A program made the translations under genes and the position numbers. The notes under the pieces are model-generated. The model saw only the letters and a list, made by a program, of their open reading frames with translations. It was not told the DNA's origin and made no database searches. A stretch of DNA of 64,000 nucleotides from Lichenibacterium dinghuense (GTDB lineage: Bacteria; Pseudomonadota; Alphaproteobacteria; Rhizobiales; Beijerinckiaceae): positions 1,054,001-1,118,000 of the forward strand of contig NZ_JAJLMN010000001.1 of NCBI RefSeq assembly GCF_021730615.1. Reading direction: 5' to 3'. Numbering within the stretch: position 1 is the stretch's first letter; the number at the start of each line of letters is the position of its first letter. Below, piece by piece: positions 44,263 to 53,580 of the stretch.

Positions 44263-44766
44263 GTGAGGTTCCCACCTTGTATCCCGTCAGCCCGGCCTGC
44301 GACGCGCGCCCCGCGCGGCTCGGCCTGGCGGTCGAAGGCCAGTGCCGGCCCCGTGCCATCATTCATCATTAGCGGCGAAAGGTTAACGGAACCGCTTTAG
44401 TTAAGCCGCGCCGCCGCCTCGAAATCGACCACCTCGGACGCGCCGCCGATCTGGCCGCGCCACCACGCCCGCGTCAACATCCAGCCCGGCCCCGCTCCGC
44501 CTTCTCGCCCGGCCCCGCCGAGGCGATCACCTGATGAACGGTGAACGCGGACGGGCGGGTGAGGCTCCAACCCGCAATCTGTCGCGAAAAGGTAAACGGA
44601 AGGTGAATGCGGCGCGCGGGCCACAGCCCGCGCATTACCCTTACTTCCAGCCGTTTTGGGTAAGAAAAGAGCAACTTCCATGGGTGAATGTGCACCGTCT
44701 CGCGGCGTCGGCACGGTCCTGAAGGGTCGAAAAAAAGATTTCCGCCCTCGCGTCTTGGAGTTTTGC
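44263..44766. other. ctrA-fliJ divergent intergenic region, 504 bp
   Basis: No protein gene is supported. Near the ctrA side are TTAA half-sites at 44383-44386 and 44401-44404 (spacing 14, not the canonical CtrA TTAA-N7-TTAA). A GCGCGGGC-CACA-GCCCGCGC hairpin lies at 44614-44633, immediately followed by an inverted repeat TTACCC (44635-44640) / GGGTAA (44658-44663). I found no GANTC (CcrM methylation) site by eye. The region probably contains promoters for ctrA and fliJ. An embedded small RNA is possible but not shown. Confidence 0.5.
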
Positions 44767-45159
44767 ATGGTGAAGTCGCGGGATCACCTCATCCGCCTCA
44801 AACGTTTTCAAGTTGATGAGCGGCGCCGTCGCGTGGCGCAGATCGAGTCCATGATCGCGGATTTCGCGCGCATGGTGGTCGATCTCGACCGCGAGATCGC
44901 GTCCGAGGAACAGCGTTCGGGTATCTCGGACCCGAACCACTACGCCTATCCCACCTTCGCCCGCGCCGCGGTGGCGCGACGCGACAACCTCAAGCGCTCC
45001 TCGGGCGAGCTGAAGGACCAGCTCGACGAGGCCAGGGGGCTGCTCGGCGAAGCCCAGGAGGAGCTGAAGAAGGTCGAGAGCCTCGACGGGCGGGAGAAGA
45101 TGCCCGCCATCGAGGCCGCGACCCGCGACGTCGGGATGGCGCGCCTGGCGCGGGCCTGA
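44767..45159 (+). CDS. fliJ: FliJ flagellar export chaperone
   Basis: A 130-aa, almost entirely helical coiled-coil protein. The N-terminus SRDHLIRLKRFQVDERRRR and the motif AQIESMIADFARMVVDLDRE fit alphaproteobacterial FliJ, the central stalk of the flagellar type III export ATPase complex. It normally works with the ATPase FliI, usually encoded beside it, but fliI is absent here and a Ca2+/H+ exchanger gene follows. ATG at 44767 has TTGGAG ten bases upstream. A small GGCGCC hairpin (45167-45182) follows the stop. It is divergent from ctrA, which regulates flagellar genes. Confidence 0.82.
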   Translation: MVKSRDHLIRLKRFQVDERRRRVAQIESMIADFARMVVDLDREIASEEQRSGISDPNHYAYPTFARAAVARRDNLKRSSGELKDQLDEARGLLGEAQEELKKVESLDGREKMPAIEAATRDVGMARLARA

Positions 45160-45234
45160 CGCTTCTCGGCGCCGGGGCGCCGGCGATTCTGAGCGGCGGC
45201 TCACGGCAACGCTCAAGCCGCTCGCGCATTGAGC

Positions 45235-46341
45235 ATGGCATCCCCGGATCGTGCCATGCTCGCCCTGCTCCCCCTCGCCGCCGTGCCGCTGTCGGCCGCG
45301 CTCCGCTACGGCGTGGGCGCGTCGCCGCTCTGGGTCTTCGTCGTCGCCTCGGTCGGCGTCATGGCCTTGGCCTACCACATCAGCGAGGCGACCGAGACCG
45401 TCGCCGAGACGGCCGGCCCGGCGGTCGGCGGCCTGCTCAACGTCAGCTTCGGCTCGGTGGCCGAACTCGTGCTCGCGGTGTTCGTGCTGGCGGACGGCCA
45501 GGCCGCCGTGGTGCGGGCCCAGATCACGGGCTCGATCATCGGCACGGGCCTGCTCGGCCTCGGCCTCGCCATCCTGGTCGGGGGCCTGACGCGCGAGCGC
45601 CAGACCTTCAAGCGCGAGCGGGCCGGCCTCCTGTCGAGCCTGCTCATCGTGGTGCTGATCGCGCTGCTGCTGCCCGCGGTCTTCGACATGGTGGTGCGGG
45701 CGAACCCCAAGGGCGCCGACGTCGCCCTGTCGGACGAGCACCTCAGCCTCGGCGTGGCGGTCGTGCTGCTGACGCTCTACGCCGGCAACCTCGTCTACAC
45801 GCTGATCACCCACCGCGACGTGTTCTCGCGGCAGGGGGGAGGAGCGGGCGGCGAGGCTGCCGAGGGCGGCGAGGGGGCCGGCGGCCTGTGGAAGCCGCTC
45901 GGCATCATGATCGGCGGCACCGCCGTTCTGGCCTTCGAGGCCGAACTCGTCTCGGGCGCGCTCGAGGCCACGGCGACGCAGCTCCACCTGTCGCCGCTGT
46001 TCCTCGGCGTGGTGGTGCTGGCGCTGGTCGGCACCTCGGCGGACCTGTTCGCCGCGGCGCTGTTCGCCCACCGCGACCGCATGGGCCTCGTGATGGACAT
46101 CTGCATCGGCTCCGCCATCCAGGTCGCCCTGGTGGTGGCGCCGTTGCTCGTCGTGGCGTCCTTCCTGCTCGGGCGGCCGATGACGCTGGTCTTCGCGAAC
46201 CCGCTCGACCTGTTCGCCATCGCGGCCACGGCCTTCGCGGTGAATGCCGTGGCGGCCGACGGGGAAACGACGTGGTTCGAGGGGCTGCTGCTCGTCGGCG
46301 TCTACGCGCTGCTGGCGCTGGCCTTCCTGTTCGCGGGCTGA
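45235..46341 (+). CDS. Calcium/proton exchanger (CaCA family)
   Basis: A 368-aa membrane protein with about eleven helices and two alpha-repeat regions. Repeat 1 carries GLLNVSFGSVAELVLAVFVL and QITGSIIG; repeat 2 carries LALVGTSADLFAAALFA and DICIGSAIQVALVV. The acidic residues of these helices (Glu in VAEL, Asp in SADL) are the expected cation ligands. A Gly/Glu-rich loop (about 200-222) joins the halves, as in CAX antiporters. The ATG at 45235 was chosen over a TTG two codons earlier. Likely role: Ca2+ export using the proton gradient. Monocistronic. Confidence 0.85.
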   Translation: MASPDRAMLALLPLAAVPLSAALRYGVGASPLWVFVVASVGVMALAYHISEATETVAETAGPAVGGLLNVSFGSVAELVLAVFVLADGQAAVVRAQITGSIIGTGLLGLGLAILVGGLTRERQTFKRERAGLLSSLLIVVLIALLLPAVFDMVVRANPKGADVALSDEHLSLGVAVVLLTLYAGNLVYTLITHRDVFSRQGGGAGGEAAEGGEGAGGLWKPLGIMIGGTAVLAFEAELVSGALEATATQLHLSPLFLGVVVLALVGTSADLFAAALFAHRDRMGLVMDICIGSAIQVALVVAPLLVVASFLLGRPMTLVFANPLDLFAIAATAFAVNAVAADGETTWFEGLLLVGVYALLALAFLFAG

Positions 46342-46465
46342 GGGCGCCCGGGCATGGCGCGGCGCGCGGGCCCCGTCCCGCGATGGGGTGATTCCACCGC
46401 GCCGCGATCTCGGCTATGCAACGCCCTCGTCTTCCGCAGACCCCTGCCCCCGAGGAGATTCACAC

Positions 46466-47503
46466 ATGGCGTTCAAGGTTGCCGTCGTCGGCGCCACCGG
46501 CAACGTGGGCCGCGAGATGCTCGGCATCCTGGCCGAGCGCGGCTTTCCGGCCAGCGAAGTCGTGGCCCTGGCCTCCAACCGCTCGCGCGGCACCGAGATC
46601 TCGTTCGGCGACAAGGTCCTGAAGTGCAAGGTGCTGGACCAGCACGACTGGTCGGACACGGACATCTGCCTGATGTCGGCCGGCGGCGACATCTCCAAGG
46701 AATGGTCGCAGCGCATCGGCGCGCAGGGCTGCGTGGTGATCGACAATTCTTCGGCTTGGCGCATGCACGCCGACGTGCCGCTGATCGTGCCGGAGGTGAA
46801 CGCCGACGCGATCGAAGGCTTCCGCAAGCTCAACATCATCGCCAACCCGAACTGCTCGACGGCGCAGCTCGTCGTGGCGCTGAAGCCGCTGCACGACCGC
46901 GCCCGCATCAAGCGCGTGGTGGTGGCGACCTACCAGTCCGTGTCGGGCGCCGGCAAGGAGGGCATGGACGAGCTCTTCACCCAGACGCGCGCCGTCTTCG
47001 TGTCGGATGCCCTGGAGAACAAGAAGTTCCCGAAGCGCATCGCCTTCAACCTCATCCCCCAGATCGACGTCTTCATGGAGGACGGCTACACGAAGGAGGA
47101 GTGGAAGATGGTGGTCGAGACCAAGAAGATCCTCGACCCCAAGATCAAGCTCACCGCCACCTGCGTGCGCGTGCCCGTCTTCATCAGCCACTCGGAAGCC
47201 GTGAACGTCGAGTTCGAGGAGCCGATCACGCCCGAGGAGGCGAAGGAAATCCTGCGCGAGGCGCCGGGCTGCCTGCTGATCGACCGCCACGAGCCCGGCG
47301 GCTACATCACGCCTCACGAGGCGGCCGGCGAGGACGCCACCTACATCAGCCGCGTGCGCGAGGATGCGACGGTGGAGAACGGCCTGTCGTTCTGGTGCGT
47401 CAGCGACAACCTGCGCAAGGGCGCGGCCCTCAACGCCGTGCAGATCGCCGAGGTGCTGGTCAACCGCGGCCTGATCGAGGCCAAGGGGCGCAAGGCGGCC
47501 TGA
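46466..47503 (+). CDS. asd: Aspartate-semialdehyde dehydrogenase
   Basis: A 345-aa NADPH-dependent enzyme that reduces aspartyl phosphate to aspartate semialdehyde, the branch point to Lys, diaminopimelate, Met and Thr. The dinucleotide motif VVGATGNVGREM is at residues 7-18 and the catalytic C130 lies in NPNCSTAQ. The substrate loop TYQSVSGAGKEG and RVPVFISHSEAVNVEFE (catalytic His) are intact. GAGGAGA precedes the ATG at 46466. Single-gene unit, closed by a strong hairpin. Confidence 0.96.
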   Translation: MAFKVAVVGATGNVGREMLGILAERGFPASEVVALASNRSRGTEISFGDKVLKCKVLDQHDWSDTDICLMSAGGDISKEWSQRIGAQGCVVIDNSSAWRMHADVPLIVPEVNADAIEGFRKLNIIANPNCSTAQLVVALKPLHDRARIKRVVVATYQSVSGAGKEGMDELFTQTRAVFVSDALENKKFPKRIAFNLIPQIDVFMEDGYTKEEWKMVVETKKILDPKIKLTATCVRVPVFISHSEAVNVEFEEPITPEEAKEILREAPGCLLIDRHEPGGYITPHEAAGEDATYISRVREDATVENGLSFWCVSDNLRKGAALNAVQIAEVLVNRGLIEAKGRKAA

Positions 47504-47513
47504 GGCGACGCTC

Positions 47514-47538
47514 CCCCTCCCCACGATGTGGGGAGGGG
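47514..47538. terminator. Strong hairpin after asd
   Basis: CCCCTCCCCAC and GTGGGGAGGGG form an eleven-pair stem with a three-base loop (GAT), 11 bases after the asd stop and just before the end of the convergent small gene. No T-tract follows; it probably serves both directions. Confidence 0.7.
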
Positions 47539-47546
47539 TGTCTGCA

Positions 47547-47786
47547 TCACTTGTTGGTGCGGCCCATGTGCTTCGGGTCGATGCCGCCGGTGCGGGCGTC
47601 CACCTCGTTGGCGACGTCGCCCTCGGCCGTGCTGTCCGCCGCGATGGCGTCCACCTCGTCGTCGGACGCGCCTTCGAGGCCCTTCGACTGGCCGATGCCC
47701 GGGTTGCGCTTCAGATCGTCCTGGACGGTGATCTCGCCGATGGCGACCTCGTCGCCCTTGCGCTGCCCGTCGATGTGCTTGCTCAT
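47547..47786 (-). CDS. Small hydrophilic acidic protein, 79 aa
   Basis: A 79-aa very hydrophilic protein (MSKHIDGQRKGDEVAIGEIT, then VQDDLKRNPGIGQSKG). No hydrophobic core or Cys, so it is probably disordered or a small stress protein. Similar proteins are conserved in Methylobacterium-type genomes as far as I recall, without known function. AGGAGATCACG precedes the ATG at 47786. It is the second gene of a two-gene unit, 31 bp after the 77-aa gene, and may be driven by the EcfG-like promoter upstream of that gene. Confidence 0.65.
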   Translation of the reverse strand: MSKHIDGQRKGDEVAIGEITVQDDLKRNPGIGQSKGLEGASDDEVDAIAADSTAEGDVANEVDARTGGIDPKHMGRTNK

Positions 47787-47817
47787 CTCGTGATCTCCTG
47801 GAGGGGTGGATCGGCGG

Positions 47818-48051
47818 TCAGGTGCTGCTGCGGTCGCCGAACCGCTTGTGCTCCTCGTGGGAGCGGCCGCGCTCGACGTCGCCCGTGCCGGCCGGGCGGA
47901 CGTAGTCGGCGTCGTCCGGGGCTTCCGGGTCGCCCGAGCCGCCGGCGCCGCGCGGCAACTCGGCCATGCCCTTCGAGGCGGTGTTGTGCTTGTCCGGATC
48001 GTGGACCTTGTCTTCCTGGTTCGTGCCCTTGGACTTGCCGGCGGATGCCAT
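47818..48051 (-). CDS. Small hydrophilic protein, 77 aa
   Basis: A 77-aa highly charged protein with no hydrophobic segment; the sequence is Lys/Asp/Glu/Gly-rich (KSKGTNQEDKVHDPDKHN, ending HKRFGDRSST) and looks intrinsically disordered, resembling hydrophilin-like stress proteins in composition. The function is unknown. GGGAGCAGCC precedes the ATG at 48051. An EcfG-like promoter lies 31-55 bases upstream. It leads a two-gene unit with the 79-aa protein. Confidence 0.62.
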   Translation of the reverse strand: MASAGKSKGTNQEDKVHDPDKHNTASKGMAELPRGAGGSGDPEAPDDADYVRPAGTGDVERGRSHEEHKRFGDRSST

Positions 48052-48081
48052 GCGGCTGCTCCCTCATCGTTTGCGGGTGAC

Positions 48082-48106
48082 AACAGGGGGCACGGCCGGG
48101 AGTTCC
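48082..48106 (-). promoter_or_regulatory. EcfG-like promoter of the small stress-protein pair
   Basis: Read on the minus strand, GGAAC (48102-48106) is followed after 16 bases by TGTT (48082-48085), close to the GGAAC-N16/17-CGTT consensus of the alphaproteobacterial general-stress sigma factor. It stands 31 bases before the start of the 77-aa gene, a good distance for a promoter with a short leader. Confidence 0.5.
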
Positions 48107-48241
48107 CGGCGGGCCTCGCAGCCGAGCGTCGCTGCCCTTCGTGCGCCAAAATGCGCCAAAATGCCTTGATCGCAGGCAGCATCAGCCTATTTTTGGTCGT
48201 TCGGGGACGAATCAACGCCCGGACCGATGAGGGAGAGTCGC

Positions 48242-48499
48242 ATGGCCCTGGCAGAAGGCACCGCATCCGATTTCAGCGAACTGGTCCACGCGTCGCGCCA
48301 GGCGGCCGCCGGCGCTCTCGCGGGCGGCCTCATCGCGGCCTCCGGCCGCGCCCACACGGCCGAAGAGGCGAAGGCCGTGTTCGACGAAGTCTACTGGACC
48401 CTGTACCCGTCGCCCACGGACGGCAGCTACAACAGCTGGCAGTCGGCCAAGCAGGCGAGGGCGGCGCAGGACTACCACAAGAACGAATACGAGCAGTGA
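48242..48499 (+). CDS. Small hypothetical protein, 85 aa
   Basis: An 85-aa soluble protein. The first half (ASDFSELVHASRQAAAGALA) is helical and mildly hydrophobic; the second carries AKAVFDEVYWTLYPSPTDGS and a basic tail ending KNEYEQ. I cannot name a family. The ATG at 48242 is preceded by GGGAGAG at the right distance; another ATG five codons earlier (48227) is possible. Its upstream region contains a direct repeat GCGCCAAAAT (48142-48161 region) and an AT-rich TATTTTTGG stretch, probably promoter-related. It ends in a shared hairpin with phaA. Confidence 0.55.
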   Translation: MALAEGTASDFSELVHASRQAAAGALAGGLIAASGRAHTAEEAKAVFDEVYWTLYPSPTDGSYNSWQSAKQARAAQDYHKNEYEQ

Positions 48500-48547
48500 G
48501 CCGACTGCCGCTCGCCGACACCGGCGAAGCGGCAGGCACTATGCGAA

Positions 48548-48571
48548 AGGGCGGAGCCGAAGCCCCGCCCT
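48548..48571. terminator. Bidirectional hairpin between 85-aa gene and phaA
   Basis: AGGGCGG and CCGCCCT form a seven-pair stem around AGCCGAAGCC, which can extend the stem by two more pairs. It lies midway between the two convergent genes and likely ends both transcripts. Confidence 0.6.
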
Positions 48572-48600
48572 CCATCCATGACCCAGGGAAGCGCGTCGGA

Positions 48601-49782
<1,182 letters not shown>

Positions 49783-50048
49783 GGGTTCTCCCTGGATTTT
49801 CTGCGAAATGGGTCCGCGGTCCCCGCTCGTCGGGGGCGCGGCGTCGCGCGGTATTTGCCTCTTTTCGGAGCAGAAACCTCACGGCTCCGCTCACGGTTCG
49901 GGCAGCCCTTCCGGCCTCGACCGCGTGCTCATCCTATGTGGAAAAGACCGGGCGGTCCGGCAACCGTCAAATTCATATTCCCCCGCCGGGACATCCCACC
50001 TATCTTGTCCGGCATGGACGTCGGTGGCGGGCAGAGCGGGTCGGTGAG

Positions 50049-50660
50049 ATGACGGCGGACGGCAAGAAACCCGTGACGGTCAAAAAATATGCAAACCGTC
50101 GACTCTACAACACCGAGACCTCCACCTACGTGACGCTGGAGGATCTCGCCGCCATGGTGAAGCGCGGCGAGGACTTCGTGGTCTACGACGCCAAGACGGG
50201 CGACGACATCACCCGCTCCGTGCTGGGCCAGATCATCTTCGACCAGGAAGGCAAGAGCGGCCAGAGCCTGCTGCCCACGTCCTTCCTGCGCCAGCTCATC
50301 CGCTTCTACGGCGACAGCATGCAGATGCTGGTGCCGAGCTACCTCGAATTCACGCTCGACAAGCTCGCCAACGACCAGCACAACTTCCGCGAACAGATCG
50401 AAAACTCGTTCGGCGCGAAGTTGCTGCCGGGCAGCGCCATCCGCAACCAGATGTTCGACCAGCTCGAAGACCAGACCCGCAAAAACATGAAGATGTTCTC
50501 GCAGGCCCTGACGATGTTCAACCCCTTCACCGGCGCCTTCGCGTCGGCCGCGGCGCCAGAACCGGAGCCCCCGCCCCCCAAGGCGGACGACCTCGAAACG
50601 ATCAAACGCGACATGGAGGACATGCAGAAGCGCCTGGCGCGGCTGTCCACCAAGCCATGA
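50049..50660 (+). CDS. phaR: PHA synthesis repressor PhaR
   Basis: A 203-aa regulator. The N-terminal DNA/PHB-binding domain has the family signature VKKYANRRLYNTETSTYVTL followed by EDLAAMVKRGEDFVVYDAKT (residues 11-50), and the second domain LPTSFLRQLIRFYGDSMQM. The tail has a Pro-rich stretch (about 166-175) and a helix. PhaR binds both PHB granules and promoters of phasin and PHA genes. It is divergent from phaA. Start ATG at 50049 has GGTGAG upstream. Confidence 0.92.
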   Translation: MTADGKKPVTVKKYANRRLYNTETSTYVTLEDLAAMVKRGEDFVVYDAKTGDDITRSVLGQIIFDQEGKSGQSLLPTSFLRQLIRFYGDSMQMLVPSYLEFTLDKLANDQHNFREQIENSFGAKLLPGSAIRNQMFDQLEDQTRKNMKMFSQALTMFNPFTGAFASAAAPEPEPPPPKADDLETIKRDMEDMQKRLARLSTKP

Positions 50661-50760
50661 TGCCCCCGGCAGGTCCGCGTGATCCGGCGGTTCCACCGGC
50701 CCGCGATCTGCTCTAATCACGGCCTCCCGTCCCTCCACCCGACGAGATGCCGAGCCCACC

Positions 50761-51801
<1,041 letters not shown>

Positions 51802-51813
51802 GTTTCCGCTGAT

Positions 51814-51842
51814 GCCGAGGGTCAGACCTCCTGACCCTCGGC
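51814..51842 (+). terminator. Stem-loop after trpS
   Basis: GCCGAGGGTCAG and its perfect complement CTGACCCTCGGC (12 pairs) flank a five-base loop ACCTC, 12 bases after the trpS stop. No T-tract follows. It probably ends the trpS transcript. Confidence 0.7.
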
Positions 51843-52002
51843 CAGCGCGGATGCGCGCCGCCGCTCGTGCGGCGTGATCCGCCGGACCGGCGTCGGCATG
51901 TCCGGCGACGGGTATGGCGGAGCCAAGGCCCCGTCATCAAACTCTCGCACAGCCGCGTCACAGATCGGGCCCGAGACCGTGCATCCGTCGAGGGAACCGA
52001 CC

Positions 52003-52740
52003 ATGAGATCCGTCAACGTCCCCGCGCTCGGGGCCCGCTACTGGGCGGCCCTGGTGCTGGCCAGCGCCTTCGGCGCCAACACGGGCGACTTCGCCGCCCA
52101 CGATCTCCACCTCGGCCACGCGATCGGGCTGATCCCCCTGGCGGTGATCTTCGGCGCCATCCTGTTCGCCGAGTCCCGCGCGACGGTTGCGACCGAGGCC
52201 TTCTACTGGTTCGCCATCGTGACGATGCGGACCGCCGCCACCAACGTGGCCGACCTGCTCGACCACGACCTGCACCTCGCGCCGCTCGGCGTGATCGCGG
52301 TGTTGGCGCTGATCCTCCTCGCCCTGGTGTTCTCCGAGCGGGGCAGCCTCGCGCGCCTCGACGCGCGCGACGGCGTGCCGGACACGGACGCGCGCTACTG
52401 GGCCACGATGCTGACCGCCGGCGTGCTCGGCACCGCGCTCGGCGACCATTGCGCCGACGATCTCGGGCTCGACGCCGGCTCGGCCGCGGCCGTCAACCTC
52501 CTCGTCCTCGCCGCCCTGCTGGGCCTCGGCCTGAAGGCGGGCTTCCGCGTCAAGGCCGCCTACTGGCTGGCGGTGGTGTCGGTCCGCACGGCCGGCACCA
52601 ACGTGGGCGACTGGCTCGCGAGCCACGGCGGCCTCGGCCTCGGCCTGCCGCTGTCGACGACGCTGACGGGCCTCGCCTTCGGCGCGCTCGTGGCGCTGTG
52701 GCGCCCGCGCCCCGCGCTGGTCGGCCTGCGCGCGGCCTGA
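52003..52740 (+). CDS. COG4705-like membrane protein with fourfold internal repeat
   Basis: A 245-aa protein with about eight hydrophobic helices. Four segments share one pattern (aromatic-W near the helix start, then a Gly/Thr-N/G-x-x-D motif and an acidic/His patch): residues 12-38 (NTGDFAAHD), 67-92 (ATNVADLLDHD), 131-157 (ALGDHCADD) and 186-214 (GTNVGDWLASH). Repeats 1 and 3 resemble each other, as do 2 and 4, which implies two rounds of duplication. The conserved Asp/His residues in membrane helices could bind metal ions. COG4705 has no established function. ATG at 52003 follows CGAGGGAACCG. Confidence 0.72.
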   Translation: MRSVNVPALGARYWAALVLASAFGANTGDFAAHDLHLGHAIGLIPLAVIFGAILFAESRATVATEAFYWFAIVTMRTAATNVADLLDHDLHLAPLGVIAVLALILLALVFSERGSLARLDARDGVPDTDARYWATMLTAGVLGTALGDHCADDLGLDAGSAAAVNLLVLAALLGLGLKAGFRVKAAYWLAVVSVRTAGTNVGDWLASHGGLGLGLPLSTTLTGLAFGALVALWRPRPALVGLRAA

Positions 52741-52783
52741 GGCGGCGTTGACGCCGGGCGGGAAGCGCGCGACGCTCCCGCCC

Positions 52784-53086
52784 ATGGCATACCTCAAGCG
52801 CGACGAGTTGAGAGCCCTCGGGATCACGGCCATCCGGCGCGTGATCGGCGACGCATTCGAGCGTCTGGACGCCGAAGCGGGTCCGGATTTCGAGGGCAAG
52901 GGAGCATACCACTTCACGATCACATTTCACACGGAAGCCGATTGGCGCCGCGCTTCTGCTCTTCAGGCAGAGATCACCACTGCCATAATCGACGATCTCG
53001 ACGCGAGAGAGGACGAGCACTTTCCATTCGTGCGAATCAAATCTGATGGAACTTGGACGTTCGCGCGCAGTGCCGCGGCCGAGTGA
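52784..53086 (+). CDS. Hypothetical protein, first gene of a HEPN-linked pair
   Basis: A 100-aa soluble protein beginning MAYLKRDELRALGITAIRRV. It has an alpha/beta pattern with a central AYHFTITFHTEADWRRA strand-helix segment and a final HFPFVRIKSDGTWTF strand. I do not recognise it, and it has no nucleotidyltransferase GSR motif, so it is not a standard MNT antitoxin. It overlaps the next, HEPN-like, gene by 41 bases (or 17 if the latter starts at GTG 53070), and GC falls to about 55-60% here, against about 75% in the neighbouring gene. The pair looks horizontally acquired. Confidence 0.6.
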   Translation: MAYLKRDELRALGITAIRRVIGDAFERLDAEAGPDFEGKGAYHFTITFHTEADWRRASALQAEITTAIIDDLDAREDEHFPFVRIKSDGTWTFARSAAAE

Positions 53087-53573
53087 GTTGCTCGACGTCG
53101 CTAGGCTGCTCGCCTCGTCGCAGGTCGGACCGCCGAACGATGCAATGGTCCGTCGCTCGATCTCGACAGCCTACTACGCCCTGTTTCATACTGTGCTTGA
53201 GGCTGGGGCTGATCGGTTCTTCGGCGCGCACAAGCGCGCTCAGGCGGGTCATGCCATCCTGTACCGATCCTTCGACCACGGCCGCATGAAGCGTGTCTGC
53301 GAGGATGCAGCCCGGAGCAGTCTTGCTCCGACGCTGCAGAGGCAACTCAGGCGCACCTCGTTCGACCCCGGCCTCCGCAGGTTCGCCGGCGCTTTCGTTC
53401 TACTTCAAGCTTCACGGCATGCCGCGGACTACGATCCAGCGGTGAGGCTTCAACACGAGGATGCCCTTGCGGCCATCGGTCGCGCCGAACAGGCCAGCAC
53501 CTCGTTCGCTGCCGCGCCCGACGATGAGCGATCCGACCTGCTCGCCCTGATGCTCGGCGGCGGCCGGAGCTGA
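53046..53573 (+). CDS. HEPN-like domain protein
   Basis: A 175-aa helical protein. RRSISTAYYALFHTVLE (residues 36-52) is the classic first-helix pattern of HEPN-like proteins, and QASRHAADYDPAVRL (about 121-135) matches the later R-x-x-A-D-Y-D helix. The canonical RNase motif R-x4-6-H is not clear; Arg124 and His125 are adjacent instead. HEPN proteins are often toxins or RNA-processing enzymes in toxin-antitoxin or defence modules. The ATG at 53046 or GTG at 53070 may be the start. The upstream overlapping gene may be its partner. GC is lower than in surrounding genes. Confidence 0.62.
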   Translation: MELGRSRAVPRPSELLDVARLLASSQVGPPNDAMVRRSISTAYYALFHTVLEAGADRFFGAHKRAQAGHAILYRSFDHGRMKRVCEDAARSSLAPTLQRQLRRTSFDPGLRRFAGAFVLLQASRHAADYDPAVRLQHEDALAAIGRAEQASTSFAAAPDDERSDLLALMLGGGRS

Positions 53574-53580
53574 CGTCGGC

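Noticed and set aside
44383..44404. Canonical CtrA binding site upstream of ctrA
   Set aside because: The two TTAA half-sites are 14 bases apart, not the seven of the TTAA-N7-TTAA consensus.
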